Assembly: GCA_902702965.1 (NCBI GenBank)
Contig: CACRXP010000560.1
Coordinates: forward strand, 256,195-320,194
Origin: Spirometra erinaceieuropaei
Lineage: Eukaryota; Platyhelminthes; Cestoda; Diphyllobothriidea; Diphyllobothriidae
Length of the DNA: 64,000 nucleotides
Direction of reading: 5' to 3'
This document shows, one piece after another, positions 23,481-35,675 of the stretch. A model generated the notes under the pieces. It was given only the letters and a program-made list of their open reading frames with translations. It searched no databases and was not told the DNA's origin. A program made the translations under genes and the position numbers. Within the stretch, counting starts at the first letter, position 1. The number at the start of each line of letters is the position of its first letter.

Positions 23481-23800
23481 ATACATTTGATACGTCAGGA
23501 CAATACAATCATGGTTCCCGAGATCGCTTCTTCTTCTCATATATATATTAAATCAGGAATAGCCGCACACATATCTCTTGGCTTCACGAAGCAACCAAGC
23601 TCCGTCTGCTTGGCAAAGGTCGCGAACAGGCAAACAATTACCAGCCCGAAGTTGGCCAAGTCCTAATGCAGTGAGGAGGGACGACAGACAATGCGCGTAG
23701 ATTGGCACAGTTCTGTTTAGGGTTTATTGTGCCTCCATTTAGCTTATCATAACCCTGATCAGCAACTGGGACCGGAAACACAAACATGCACACAGACCGA
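23480..23800 (+). repeat. Interspersed repeat R2, copy 1
   Basis: Shares TTGGCTTCACGAAGCAA, CCGAAGTTGGCCAAGTC, GGAGGGACGACAGACAATGC and AACCCTGATCAGCA-CTGGGACC blocks with 27600-27750, 27820-28097 and, inverted, 28098-28240. Noncoding. Confidence 0.75.
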
Positions 23801-24540
23801 TGATAGTTAACCGCGGGGATGCGAGGGGATTAGGGTTATATTGGTCACTATTTTATCTTTTCAGACGCATTGTTTTGCCTTCAACGGTTTCCGACAGTTT
23901 TCCGGCGGCAGGTTTCGCCAATAATGTTTGGGACACGTTTACTTACCTTTGCCGCGCCTAAACATGACTGCTTATTCCTCATTGGCTGCCGCCAAATTGC
24001 AGTGCATGACATAATATCTCATTATTGTGGACCCCACCCGAGTTAGCTCGGCCGTTTGCGGAATTGCATGTCGTCCTGTCGGTGGAAGGGCGATCTTGCG
24101 ATTGGTTCGTAATTCAGAGTGCATGAAGGCACACACGCACAGCCGACAAACTCATCTGCTTTTGTATGTTGGACATGTACGGTTACGGCGGTGTCGCCAT
24201 CGTCCTCAGTACGGCTTTCAACGACCAGCCATGAGGGCTAAGTTCCACGACGAAGTGATGAGTGTGTAGCCACGAAAACAGTTCATGCGCTCGGTGTGGG
24301 CTGTCGGCGTACCTCTTATAGGTACTTCGTAACACCATAGTCTTGCCTGCCCTATCATGAAGTTTCGGTGTATGATGCGAGTTACTAAATAATGCAAACT
24401 CAGTGACTCTTAACGTGCACTCCGCATGTGTGGAACATATGCGGGAATTTTTCAAGAGGGTTAGTGTTTACCTGCCCAAACAACCATGCTAGGGGAACTG
24501 CGCATGAAAACGGCGACGCCACTCATCCATCGGAAACCGA
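23800..24540. other. No recognisable gene or repeat
   Basis: Mixed-composition sequence; open frames are short and unconvincing. Confidence 0.4.
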
Positions 24541-26110
24541 AGTGCACACTGACTCCCAAGGGCGGCACGCAAGATAATTAAGTGTATAGTGCGCTTGAGC
24601 GAAGCCTGGCAGACCGAATACCCCTCGAAATCAGAAATGATTATCAAGGCGTTTTGCAAAACAATGCAAAGCACATTAGGAAATATGCCCTGCTCCAAAA
24701 CTATTTCGAAAGGCCTGAAATGACGGTCACAGAAAGATTTATATTTTTGACAATCTACGCCAAAGGACTTTCCACAATGTGGAAGGAGGTACACCATTAA
24801 AAAAACTTTGCTGTGCGCTGGATAAAAGGAGAAAGTCTCGCAATTGTGCCCTACCTGGTTCGTAAAGATGGCTTAAATCTTTAGCTGGAAAGTTATTAGA
24901 AAGTGCTTTTCAGAGTAAGCTTGGTAGATCTTATAATTATGGCAAATATCCATGAAAAACGTGGTAACAGTATGACTGAAACGTAAATAAAAAATGGAAA
25001 ATCAGGCAGACGAATAAGAGCCACAATGCATTGCAGACATCTGAAATGAAAATGAAGTTCGGAAACTGAAAAAGTGAGAAAAAAACTATTTAATTTTAAA
25101 TACTCATTAATGCTCAAACATGTTAAGGAAGATGGAAATACGGTTAAATATGACGAAACCGTCATCGGTATTGCAGTGCATACTTTCAGAAGTTAGTGGT
25201 AAGTGGTTCTATGGAAAGGAACACTGGGTCCGAATGACATCCAGGGACATGACACGAATAGTTTTTGTTGCAAAGGTACAGTACCTATGCCGTTTTCGAC
25301 GAATGACCTCGATCCTAAGAACCCCCAGATTTCAGGAGATCAGTGCATACTCACCTCTTCCAGGCATCCACCAAAATATCCCCTTGAAAATTCCTCGTCA
25401 GCCAATCGACTATTAAATAGTTTTCACGAATAAGGGCCAAAAAGAGTACCGCTCTTAAGCGGAATATTGTAATTTTCGAGTGGAAACTCTATATTATTAG
25501 ATTCAACTCATGAAACCTTGTGACCTAAATTAAAACCATCAATATTAGGCATAGAAAATGCGGCACACTTTAATGTTCTGCCTTACCCCTTTAAGTATAT
25601 ATATACTTTTTACGGACAAAATATGTTTCTAAGGGTTTTACTAATCTAATATTTTTGAATTTGTGCGGCTTTCCGCATTACCTTGTTTTCGGGCGATTTT
25701 TTTATCCTAGCAGCTATCGTAGACTACGTTTGCGTATCTCTGTTTTTTTCCTTTAGAAGGAAAATGATCTAGGCGTGGGGAGTTTAGCAATCGAAACCTG
25801 TATCCTTTGGGTATTGATATTAGTCCCCTCGCGAACCACATGAAGCGCGGTGAAAGGATTCAGATTATTTTTTGAAAATCAGGCGTTATATTGACTTCAA
25901 ATTCAAAGTCGCAAGGCCATGTGGCTTTCTGCCCCACAGATGCAATAATAACGTCCACGTGCAATGGTTTGTTTCAACCGTCCGCCATTTTGCTTTCAGT
26001 GAAAATGTCTCCGAAAAATGTGAATATGCTAACTACTAGACATATGCTAAAATATCTACTGCACACTTTGCTTTTCGCCAGCGAGTTCATTACAATCGAA
26101 AGTGATTAAT
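24540..26110 (+). repeat. Interspersed repeat family R1 (modules a and b)
   Basis: Module a (about 24540-24930) carries GAGCGAAGCCTGGCAGACCG, TTTTGCAAAACAATGCAAA and CGAAAGGCCTGAAATG. Module b (about 25190-26110) carries ACATCCAGGGACATGACAC, CTCTTCCAGGCATCC and TACGTTTGCGTATCTC. The same modules recur at 29.7, 30.1-33.9, 35.7-37.6, 40.8, 41.5 and 44.6 kb and, inverted, at 47.9 and 51.3 kb. No protein is encoded in a shared frame. Confidence 0.75.
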
Positions 26111-26202
26111 GATTAAACATTTTAATTGTAGTAGTGAAAGTGCGATTCCCACGTGGCATATGAAAAGAAACGGAGCCGTTCACTGGGAGAGGTGTATTTG
26201 AG

Positions 26203-26250
26203 GTCTGACGTTTCGTGTCGTCGTTTTTTCTACCCATTTTCAGAGACTAA
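26203..26250 (-). ncRNA. Decayed hammerhead-ribozyme-like motif downstream of PLE-A
   Basis: On the minus strand: stem I GTCT (26247-26244), core CTGAAAA (G8 lost), a weak stem II, then GAA plus ACGT plus C (26214-26207) and the complementary stem I AGAC (26206-26203). The 3' half is perfect. The 5' core is mutated, so activity is unlikely. Confidence 0.45.
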
Positions 26251-26426
26251 ACAGTCATGCACACAGCTTTCCATTTTATGGCGCACTTTGTTTGATGCCT
26301 GGCCCATCAATGCCACCTGTGTAGCTGCATCTGACCCGCATGTCACCATGGCCTGAATCCCACCCATCTTCGTCGGCCGCAGCGATAATTGACGACCCCG
26401 ATTGTCCCAGGTCGTGGCTGTCCCCG

Positions 26427-26867
26427 TCAAAAATGTCCGTACAACCAGAAAAGGGGGGGGGTGGGCAAACTAATGTGGCGGTTGACAGAACAGTCGGTAG
26501 AAATCCAGGCTTCTTGCACCTGCCTTGCCGTATGATCATCACCTCGGCCCACAATTTGAACGGCGTCAAAGTTGAAGACATGTCCCATTTGGGCGGCATT
26601 GGTTGCTACCTCCGACTTTGGGTCCAACCTTCGCACGGCCAACTTATGCTCGTGCATGCGCGTTTGCAGCCGTCGGTCGGTTTCCCCAACGTAGTTACAC
26701 ATTCCGCAGCTGCACTGAAGTCGGTATACAACAGCCGACATCTCCCTCTTAGCAATTGGGTCTTTTGGCCGCATCAATTGTTGGCGGATTGTTGAGTCGG
26801 GACTGTGGGTAACGCCTATTCCGAGCGGTGCGAGGGATCTGGTTACGGCTTCGGAGACCCCTTTCAT
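26427..26867 (-). pseudogene. PLE-A: GIY-YIG endonuclease domain of a Penelope-like element
   Basis: The minus strand encodes the end of the RT thumb (APLGIGVTHSPDSTIRQQL), then the GIY-YIG core VVYRLQCSCG...NYVGETDRRLQTR...EH. It ends with the segment holding the catalytic Glu and Asn (EAWISTDCSVNRHI). In Penelope-like retroelements this domain follows the RT and cuts target DNA. A 441 bp frame is still open, but the upstream RT is broken, so this is a remnant. The related hammerhead-like motif lies about 180 bp downstream on the same strand. Confidence 0.85.
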
Positions 26868-26879
26868 GTATGGAATGCT

Positions 26880-27345
26880 CCGACACGCTTTTGACTGACT
26901 AGGTTCTTCGTTCCGCTTCCTTGGCTGCTTTTAGCTACGTTCAACGAATGTTCGGGGATAGCCGATGGCTCTGAATAGTTCTTGGAGGAGCTTCATTTCG
27001 TCCAGCTTGGTGACTGGAGTGCTACAATGAGTTTCCACCAGTCGGTATAGTGTGCATACACATCTTCGTTTGTGTTGCAGTGGATGGTTGCTGTTGTGTC
27101 TGAGCATTCGCAGCGCGTTCGTCGGTTTTCTGTAGACGGACTTTGCCAGTTTACCGTCTGGTTGACGCAAGATGAGAACATCCAAAAATAAAAGTTTGCT
27201 CTCCACTTTAACTTCCATCGTGAACTGTAGGTCGGAGATGATTGAGTTCGGCAGTTCTTCTTAGTAGTTAATTTTATCCTGATCGGAGATTACGAAGGTA
27301 TCATCATCGGGGAATAAAAACCCAAGTTTTGGGCGCGCTGCGTTG
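26880..27345 (-). pseudogene. PLE-A: reverse transcriptase fragment
   Basis: Upstream of the GIY-YIG domain on the same strand. DDDTFVISDQDK (near 27310-27270) corresponds to the YVDD-TFV catalytic block of PLE reverse transcriptases, with Tyr-Val changed. A stop follows after KINY. FLDVLILRQPDGKLAKSVYRKP, SNHPLQHK and LFRAIGYP are the conserved downstream blocks. Frameshifts or stops separate the pieces and the N-terminal RT is missing. Confidence 0.8.
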
Positions 27346-27599
27346 AAGCTAGCGGCTATCGGAACACTGTTTGCACAGAGAAATCTCAACTCAAGTGTTT
27401 AATCGGAAGGAGCGTGTGGCGCACGGAAAGGGGTTATTTCTCCACGTAAACTGCCTAATGCCCCTGTCTGAATGAATAAATACCTGACAGAGAATGACAG
27501 TATCGAGTTACAGGTCAAATTCGACTCCATGAGATGTTTATGACCCGTCTTCTAAACCACCCCTGCATACCATCAGCGCGGCCTACGAGCGCATGTCTA

Positions 27600-28097
27600 T
27601 GTAGCAAGGAGGGACGACAGAGAATGCAGGCAGATTGATACAGCACTGTTTCGGGCTTATTCTGCCTTCATTCAGCCAATCATAACCCTGACCACCAGCA
27701 GCTGGGACTAGAAACACAAGCATTCGCACAGACGCACCTGGCGCAGCTTATCCACCACTGGCGTCTACCAGATGGGTCATAAGCAATTCATCGAACCGAA
27801 GTTCATCAGTGCCTCGCTACTTGTCTTTTTCTGTCGCTTCCGATCGGTTATTAATTCAATCAGAAAAGGCGCACACCGATCTATTGGCTTCACGAAGCAA
27901 ACAAGCTCCGTATGGGTGGCAAAATTCACGAACTGGCAACCAATTACCAGGCCGAAGTTGGCCAAGTCATAATACCAGCTAGGAGGGACGACAGACAATG
28001 CGGGTAGATTGATACAGTACTGTTTCGGACTCATTGTGCCTTCATTCAGCCAATCGTAACCCTGACCATCAGCAGCTGGGACCAGAAACACAAACAT
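27600..28097 (+). repeat. Interspersed repeat R2, one partial and one fuller copy
   Basis: 27600-27750 holds the GGAGGGACGACAGAGAATGC to CTGGGACTAGAAACACAAGC part. 27820-28097 repeats the longer unit, with CTATTGGCTTCACGAAGCAA. Confidence 0.75.
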
Positions 28098-28240
28098 GCT
28101 ATTATGACTTGGCCGACTTCGTCCTGGTAATTGGTTGCCTGTTCGTGACCTTTGCCACCCATACGGAGCTAGTTTGTTTTATGAAGCCAATAGATCGGTT
28201 TGCGCCCTTTCCTGATTGCATGTCTGTGTTTCTGGTGCCA
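28098..28240 (-). repeat. Interspersed repeat R2, inverted copy abutting the previous one
   Basis: Reverse complement of about 27840-27970: GACTTGGCC...GGTAATTGGTTGCC...GAAGCCAATAGATCGG. It forms an inverted pair with the plus-strand copy directly to its left. Confidence 0.75.
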
Positions 28241-28545
28241 ACTGTGACTGACTTGATGAGGGCAGAAGAAGCCCACACTCCTCTGACGTACCCCATTCGG
28301 TCACTAGATGACTGTTCAAGCGTCGCGACCGACGAAGTCCACGGTGCGCCGCACGGCAGATTGATAGTAGGCATGGCGACTTGCGTGTCATTTCTTTCAT
28401 ACTGGTAATGGGCTTGGGCTGCATCTACCACAGCTGAAAAACGACGCTGACAGATCGCGATTTACGAAAAATAGTTACACTGCTGGGCCATGGGATTCAC
28501 TCTAGAGCCCCTTTAGCAACAGAACAACGACCAGTAATATAGGCA
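28240..28545 (+). repeat. Interspersed repeat R3, arm 1 (inverted partner at 51.0-51.3 kb)
   Basis: Blocks such as CATGGCGACTTGCGTG and GAAAAACGACGCTGACA recur as reverse complement at about 51025-51300. Its end (TCTAGAGCCCC...GTAATATAGGCAGAATTGCATT) resembles the tail of the 22/56 kb SINEs. Confidence 0.7.
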
Positions 28546-29655
28546 GAATTGCATTAAAACGTAATGCCTGCAAGAATGCGCTGCCAGCCTTTCATTCCTT
28601 TACGTTCTTCAAACAAACATCGCACCATAAACACCCATTCAGACAAAACAAGCCAGAATTTACGGTATATATCGACTCTCCCGAAAGTTTCATTCACGTC
28701 AGTCTAAAACGAGGCAGAGTGAAATACGACTTATTTTGAGGTATCATGTTAAACCGTTAGAGAATAGACTTCTTCTCATGGAGGAGAGAAGATGGTATGC
28801 AAAGCAGACAACGCCAAGTTTAAAATTGCAGCTGTCGGTGAATGACTCGCGAAATTTGCGTTAGGTTTTACATTCTTCAAAAGGTCCTATCGTGGTGTCC
28901 AAATGATCTCATTATTAAGGTCTGGATAAGCAAATCAGTGTGTAATTGGCAAAACAGACCAATAGATGTGCATATAGAAAAATTCTTACTTGAATGGAGA
29001 GCGGAAAGATAAGTAGCTGATTTTCTAAAGACCAAAATGGGAAATCAAATTAATCCGACTGAGGCAGAAGAGATGTAACTACGCTGCGTGACCGATCTCA
29101 TGAAATTTTGGCCAAAATTCTGAAAAACATTTTGAGTTGGAAGGATTATCAAGGTGGCGTCTTGTTTGATGGAAAATTACTTTTCTTTTACATTTTATAA
29201 CAAAAACATGTATATTTAGGTTTTTAAAATGTTTCATAATTCCTGCATAATTTTGTGCCTGATCACCCTTTGCATTAGCGCTTAGCGATTTCAGTCTAAA
29301 AGCTGCGTACTCCTGCGTGAGGAAAATAATATATTCCCCTATGCCTTTAAGAAGAAACTGGATAAGGTTCATAAAATTTTGGAATGGACACGGGCTTTGT
29401 TGTACACTTCACGAAGAATATTGGTAAACGGACACCTGCGATGCTGCATACATGGACATCGCACGGTCTTTAAAACTTAATAATAGGAAAATATTTGAAA
29501 GCCAAAAGGTAACCTTTCTTAGGGTATAAACTATAAAGCCAATGTGGTTTTCTACAAGTAAAAAAACATATTTTATGCACATTTTCTACAAACTATATTT
29601 AAATTTATCAGACCACTGAAAAGCAGTGGGAAAAATTTGTGTTAATTAGCAGCCA
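28545..29655. other. AT-rich, no assignable feature
   Basis: Short open frames only. Parts around 29080-29180 resemble sequence near 52900 within the R1 neighbourhood. Confidence 0.4.
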
Positions 29656-30010
29656 TTTTTTGCCGAGATAATTAAGTGTAAGGTGCGCTTGAGCGAAGCC
29701 TGGCAGACCGAATACCCCTTGAAATCAGAAATTAATCTCAAGGCATTTTTCAAAACAATGCAAAACACATTAGGAAATGTGCTCTGCTCCAAAGCTATTT
29801 CGAGAGGCCTGAAATGGCGTTACAGTAAGATTTATATTTTTGACAGTCTAAGCGAAAGGACTTTCCAAAATGTGAAAGGGTATATACCATTAAAAAACTT
29901 TGCTGTGCACATGATAAAAAGAGTAAATCTCGCAGTTGTGCCTTATGTAGTTCGTTAAGATGGCTTAAAACTTTGGCTGGAAAGTTATTGGTAAGTGCTT
30001 TTCAGAGTAA
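29655..30010 (+). repeat. R1 module a
   Basis: GAGCGAAGCCTGGCAGACCG and CAAAACAATGCAAAACACAT match 24.6 kb. The frame that reads through it is not shared between copies. Confidence 0.75.
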
Positions 30011-30084
30011 GCTTGTTAGGTGTGATAAGCATTTCAAATATTCATGATAAATGTCCGTCACTAGTGACATACGCGGTACTTTTT

Positions 30085-32672
30085 AACCTACTTGCTAGTC
30101 TCCGTCTCTCGGAGGCCTTAGGGACTCCTACGTCTTCTGTGAATCGTCTCCTGTTGAAACGAAAACGCAACGAAATTTCCTTGTCAGATTTCTAGCCTGT
30201 CACCTGCACTTCTTACGCAATATGCAAAATGATAGTAAGACACTTCGAACTTTGGACATTGCATGACATTGAACATTGAGTGATATTGTTGTTGCCTTGC
30301 TGATAACACGAACTTTATGCAGAAGTACGCCCAGATCATCAACGGTACGCATCGTGAAGAAGTCTTCTATAGTAGGGGTCCCGTTCCTTGATTAACATAA
30401 CTACTAGGAAAATTCCTCGTACCAACATAGCAGACTGGAGTACTTATGAAGAATAAACAAAAATCAGGACCCAGAATATGTAAGTGATCAAAGATTGTCT
30501 TTATTCAGACTGCAGGTGTGAATCCCAGGTCAAAATGGTCGTTGTTTTGGAGAAGACGACAAGTTTGTGTGTCCCTATCCTGCTTTCCTAGACGCGTCTT
30601 TTTGCTTCTATTGGCAACAGTCGTTGGTTTTAGGCACCAAACATTTCCTCACACGGAAACTACTTACTTCTGGTATGTAGTTTTCTAAAAAAAACTAGTA
30701 AAGAAGCATATTTTTGTACATGTTTTCTATAAAATATATTTGAATTTATCAGATCACCGAAAACCAGTGTGAAAAATACATGTTGTTTAAGCAGCCGAGT
30801 GCGGTTACTGCGGGAGGTCTGAAAAAAGTGCATTCAAAAGTGACGTCCCGGCAAGTCAGAAATACCATAGGATTATGCTACATGCTAATTAATATTACAA
30901 CGTCACCTTTTTAATCCTTTCTAGTCGCAAACGCTTTTCAGAATTTTTGCCAACATTTAATGCAATCGGTCACGCGCTGTATGTTTCATGAAATTAAGCG
31001 TCCATCGATATGAGGCAATAGTTAAAAATTAGTCTGATTTCGTCGCTTTTGGTCACGCATGATCAGGGTGCGGGCAAACATTAATTTCCACGGACTACGC
31101 ACAAAGTAATCAAGTCTAATATGTACGCTCGAGCGAAGTCTCACAGATCTTCCGCTCCTGAAACCACAATGGCATTTTGCAAGAAAATGAAAAAAATATT
31201 TGCAAATGCACTTTTTGACAAAGATTTGTTTTAGCGACGTCTAATAGGGTCGACAGAAAATCTTATTTGTCGGCGGTTCGCGTGTTTATGTAAAAGAAAT
31301 TCCCAAAATGTGGAAGCTGGTCAACTTCAAAAAAATTATCTCGCCATACATGTTAATTTCACTCAAAAGTTTCCAAACGATAGCATACAATTGGCCCTAT
31401 TTTTTTCTCCTGTCGGAAGTGACATCAGAATCATATTTGCAACTTATGCCATAGGCAAGAACTAGATTTCTGACTGGTAAATTGGTAGTGAGAATTTTAC
31501 AAGGGACATATGATCGATTTGCATTCGTGTGGTTTATAACCGCGCTAGTGGAATGTATAAATTTAGAAGTCCGTAATAAATGGTTCTGTGGAAGAGAGCA
31601 TTGCACTCGTGTAGAAGAAGAGCTGAGCACCGGAACACTTCGATTATTATCCTGAGCTTTCAGACACGTACAGCACTGCTCCCGTATGGTATCTCGGAGT
31701 ATGACACACATTGTTATCGCTGCAAAGTAACAGTACGCATTTACATCTTAAACAGCAAATACCACATGCTTTCCGTCTTCCCATACACGCTGACCGTCGG
31801 TTCCTGGATCTGCGGAATCCCTAGATTTATGAAAAGCGATGTACAGTCGCCTCTTCTAGGCATTCCGCAAAACGTACCCTTGATCACACCGGGCCTGGCC
31901 TGCTAAATCTTCCGCGCGAACACAGGCAAACTTACGGTTCAGCGCTGAGGAGAAATTTCCTGATTTGCGAGTGGTAATTGTAAATTCTGTGATACAAATT
32001 AAGAGACATGATGATTTACATTGAAACCAATAACAGGGAGAAATAAAAATGTTAGTGCATCTTGATTTCGCCCTGAGTCTATTTAAATGAACACCATCTT
32101 GCACGCGCAATTTGCCTAAAAAATTTTATCATTCTAACATTTATAAATGTGTGCGACATTGAGCGTTAACTTGTTGTCGCGCGGTCTCCTATCCTAACAG
32201 TTATCGTAGACTATGCGCGTCCACGCGTGTTTTTCTATGAGAGGGAAATAATCTGGAATTGAAGATTTTACCAGACACAACCTGTGACACATTGGAACCG
32301 ATCTTTTCTACACGTTGACCGACTAACGCAGAGCGACACGACGTTTTATTGATTTAAGACAGTCAGAGTTGCAAATCCATGCGAAATCAGGCTCCAAAAA
32401 CGCAGTATAAATGCCCACAGGCAATTCTTCGATTCAACTATCAGAGAGTCTATTGTCTTTCTGTGAAAATGCCGCTTAACGGTGGGAATATACTAACTAC
32501 TAGGTCTATTCTAACGTGCCTACCCTACTGTATATTCTGTATGATTTAAGTGTTCGCTACCGTACATGTTGTAGCCGAAAGGGGTAGACGATTAAAAGAT
32601 TTCGCAATATTTAAGTATGAATGATGTTACCATTTTGTGCATTGACAATTTTAGAACGGATTATGAAGGTAA
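30085..32672 (+). repeat. Left arm of a roughly 2.5 kb inverted repeat (R1 family)
   Basis: Matches the reverse complement of 51296-53830 along its length: GGACCCAGAATATG-AAGTGATCAAA (30464), GGTCAAAAT-GTCGTTGTTTTG (30530), the GACGTCCCGGCAAGTC area (30840), TGCATTTGCAAATA-type blocks (31200), and GTAGACGATTAAAAGATTTCGCA (32585). The arms are separated by about 18.6 kb. Confidence 0.85.
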
Positions 32673-33900
32673 TAGGAGAAAAGTTACTTATTTCAATTTC
32701 GACAAAAAAGCATGAGTGTATTTTCAGGGAAGTGAAAACTGAAGCTGTGGAACACATGCGTAATTTTTCAATATGATTAGTGTTTCCCTGGTGAAACAGT
32801 CATGTTAGGTGAACTGCGCACAAAAATGACGACGCCACTCAACCACCGAAAATCAGAGCGCAGACTGGTTGCCAGGTTGTGAACGCAAGGAACTCTAGTT
32901 TAATGTGCGCCCGTGAGAAGCCTGGCAGACAGAATACCTCCGGAAATCGAAAGTGATTTTCATGTTGTTTTGCGAAACAATGCAAAAAATATTAGGGAAC
33001 ACGCTCTACTCCGAGCTTTATTCGAAAGGCCTGGATTGGATTTGACGGTAAGATTCATAATTCATAATCGGAGCGAAAGGACTTTCTGAAATGTGAATTG
33101 GGGTCCAAAACACCAATACACATTGCTGTGCAATTGTTGCTTACACTGTCTTCATTTCCGAAAAAAGGACAAAGTTACGAGTGAGGCGTATGTTATTGGT
33201 ATAGATGGCTAAGATTTCTGGTCGGAAAAAACTTCTCTATGGCGAATATCAATGAGAGATTTGGAAAAGATGTCTGGAAAAGTAAACGAAAAAAGAGAAA
33301 TCAAACAGATAAATGTCAGCAATAAGAGAGTGCAAACTTCCAAAAAACTGAAAATTTAATTCGAAACTTAATGAAAAACGGAACTGCGAGATGGCTAACT
33401 AAAAAAGTTGATAATTACCCCAGAATATTGCAGGACATGAAAATGCTCTGTGACAAAACGAAAAAATTAGCATGCATTCAAAATGTATCAGTAAGCGGTT
33501 CTATCGAAGAAAACACTGCAGCCGAATGACATCCAGGGTCGTGACACATATCCTTGTTGTTACAAAGCAACATTGCCTATGCCGTTCTCAACCAGCAACT
33601 ACCTCATGCATACTGTCCTCACCTAGATGTTAACCGCTGGTTACTCTATCTGCTTTACCCATAGACTTAAGAAGACAGATGCATAATCGTCCCTCCTAGG
33701 CATTCCGTAAATGTTCCCTCGAGCACGCTCAGTCGACAAATGCCCCAGGGAATATTTTGCGCGGCCTAGACCCGCATAATGTTACTTCCCTTAAACCGAA
33801 TTTATGATATACGCACGCTTACGTTAGGTTATGTGAACTGCAGTGTGTGACCTATCTCATGAAACCTGATACCACAAATTGAAGCAAGAATTTCTCGACG
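32673..33900 (+). repeat. R1 family copy (modules a and b)
   Basis: GAACTGCGCACAAAAATGACGACGCCACTCAACCACC at 32810-32846, module a at about 32910-33100 and module b at about 33490-33760 match the same order at 35.8-36.8 kb. Confidence 0.75.
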
Positions 33901-34410
33901 TCCTTAATGTTGCGCATGCTGCTTGGTCATCCGTTTGCTTCAATGAAATGTGCTTTTCTTGTGTAGACATTGTGCTTAAGAAATTATATCAATCAAAATA
34001 TTAATAGATTTTAGCGAAAATTGAGGCTGCAATATATTTGTACAATTTCCATATGCATATGCATGTTCCAGATTCCGGTTGCGCATCTGAGCGAGTTTTT
34101 CATTGGAAGATAAACAATTTGCCCTCGAGAGTTTAAATAAGCACATTAAGCCTGATTTTAAATTTTATTTTATTTCAGATGCTAACCGTGGTATTTAACT
34201 TACTAACGCAAAGGTGATTTTAAGAAAACCAGATGACTTATCTATTCTAGAAAGTTATATTAGCAGATCTGTGCGATTTGGTGCAGACAGGGATTCCTTC
34301 GTTTTTATGGACTGAAATTGTTTTGCCGTTTAGAAAATTTTACGTGATGCCACATAAAGGACCACCACCGAATAGTCGTTTGGAGTTTTGAACATATGAA
34401 ACATTACTCG

Positions 34411-35675
34411 GAAATTCACACGTGTAACTAAATTTTTTCTATTTGACGGTCTGAGTGAAGTGATACCGCTGGTAACAGATGGGCGAAGATAGCGCTGAGC
34501 TAGGAACTGCTCTGTCGGATGAGTTCAGAATCATTTCCTCAGCTCAACAGAATTAGGCTGTTTGTCGCAATCCATCTCTCCTTAGGAAAAGGCATCGGCA
34601 ACCAGGTTTTAGTAACCACGAACGCAATCAGTGACAGGAATAACAGCAAGGTGAAGTTGAAATGGAATTTCGTGATGATTTTGTCCAGGCAATTCTGGTG
34701 ATTTCAGTTTGATCAAGTCGTAGTCACACAGTTCGCATGCGTTAGGAGGACTTGGCATTTGGACGACAGCGCTTGCCCGATGACGGGAAAGTGACAATGA
34801 GTGACGAAAGCGTCATAGCACCTACAGAGCTCGGTTGACTTGGACGTGAAGGTGACTGGCCAGTTTGAAAAGCTGCGTTTGGCCGATAATCAGGCCGTCA
34901 GTGACAAGGGATCGCAAATATTCGCGAGAGTTGCAACGTTGCATCAGGCGGCTTAGGTAAGATATGGTTATTTATAACCACCTCATGGACAATAATCCTG
35001 GTGTTGGGGCTAGTGGTCAGGGCTTAGGGTTAGGGATTAGGGATAAGAGTTAGGGTTATGGGTAAGAGTTAGGGGTTAGGGCAACTATTTATCAACCACT
35101 CCAATTACAACCACGCATTCCCAATAGGTTTTCTTTCGCATAAAAATACTTGGCCTCCTCCCCTGGCCTCGCCTGTAAAAACCCCTATTAGCATCCGTCT
35201 CGTATTACAGGTGGCTGGGTTTTACTTACTTCAAGTGAGGCTACATAAGCACTTCTGACTGGCGCTTAGAGTGGTCCCGTAATTATTGGCCTGGTATGCA
35301 CATCACTTCTGGTCCCTCTCCTAAGACCGGAAATGAATCGACATGCTTTATCAATTTAGAACCCTCAATTACTATCGACAGCTGCCAATAATTCAATTTT
35401 ATTACCATATTTATACAAATACGCATGGAAAAAGTAGGAGACGAAATGAATACACTGCAAAAAATGTTGCTATCTAATTGCATTTTCAACTAAGGAATAT
35501 TTAGAAAGTGTTCTCTGGTTAGGGTTGAACATGCAATAAAGCGTCTACCCAAATAAACTGCCGATTTAACCGAAATTATATTCTTCATTTTGTGTACAGA
35601 ATCAGCAGAAGAATAGTCACTCTCGTCATAGCAGTAAAAAGGGGTTTTTTGATATTTAAATGTTTTGTTTGACTT
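34411..35675 (+). repeat. Direct repeat R4, copy 1, containing a telomere-like tract
   Basis: Matches 39687-40840 in the same orientation: CACACGTGTAACT, TATTTGACGGTCTGAGTGAAG, TTGGACGTGAAGGTGACTGG, CACCTCATGGACAATAATCC and CAATTACTATCGACAGCTGCC. Copy 1 has about 145 extra bases (35495-35640) absent from copy 2. Confidence 0.85.
35019..35081 (+). repeat. Interstitial telomere-like TTAGGG tract
   Basis: Degenerate TTAGGG, TTAGGGA and GTTATGGG units within repeat R4. The same tract is at 40319-40388. Confidence 0.85.

Noticed and set aside
24582..24800. 72-codon frame in R1 module a as a conserved protein
   Set aside because: The other module a copies (29.7, 32.9, 35.9, 49.2 kb) read different frames with stops; conservation is at DNA level only.
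35019..35081. True telomere end or fusion point
   Set aside because: The tract is short, degenerate and duplicated inside a dispersed repeat with unrelated DNA on both sides.
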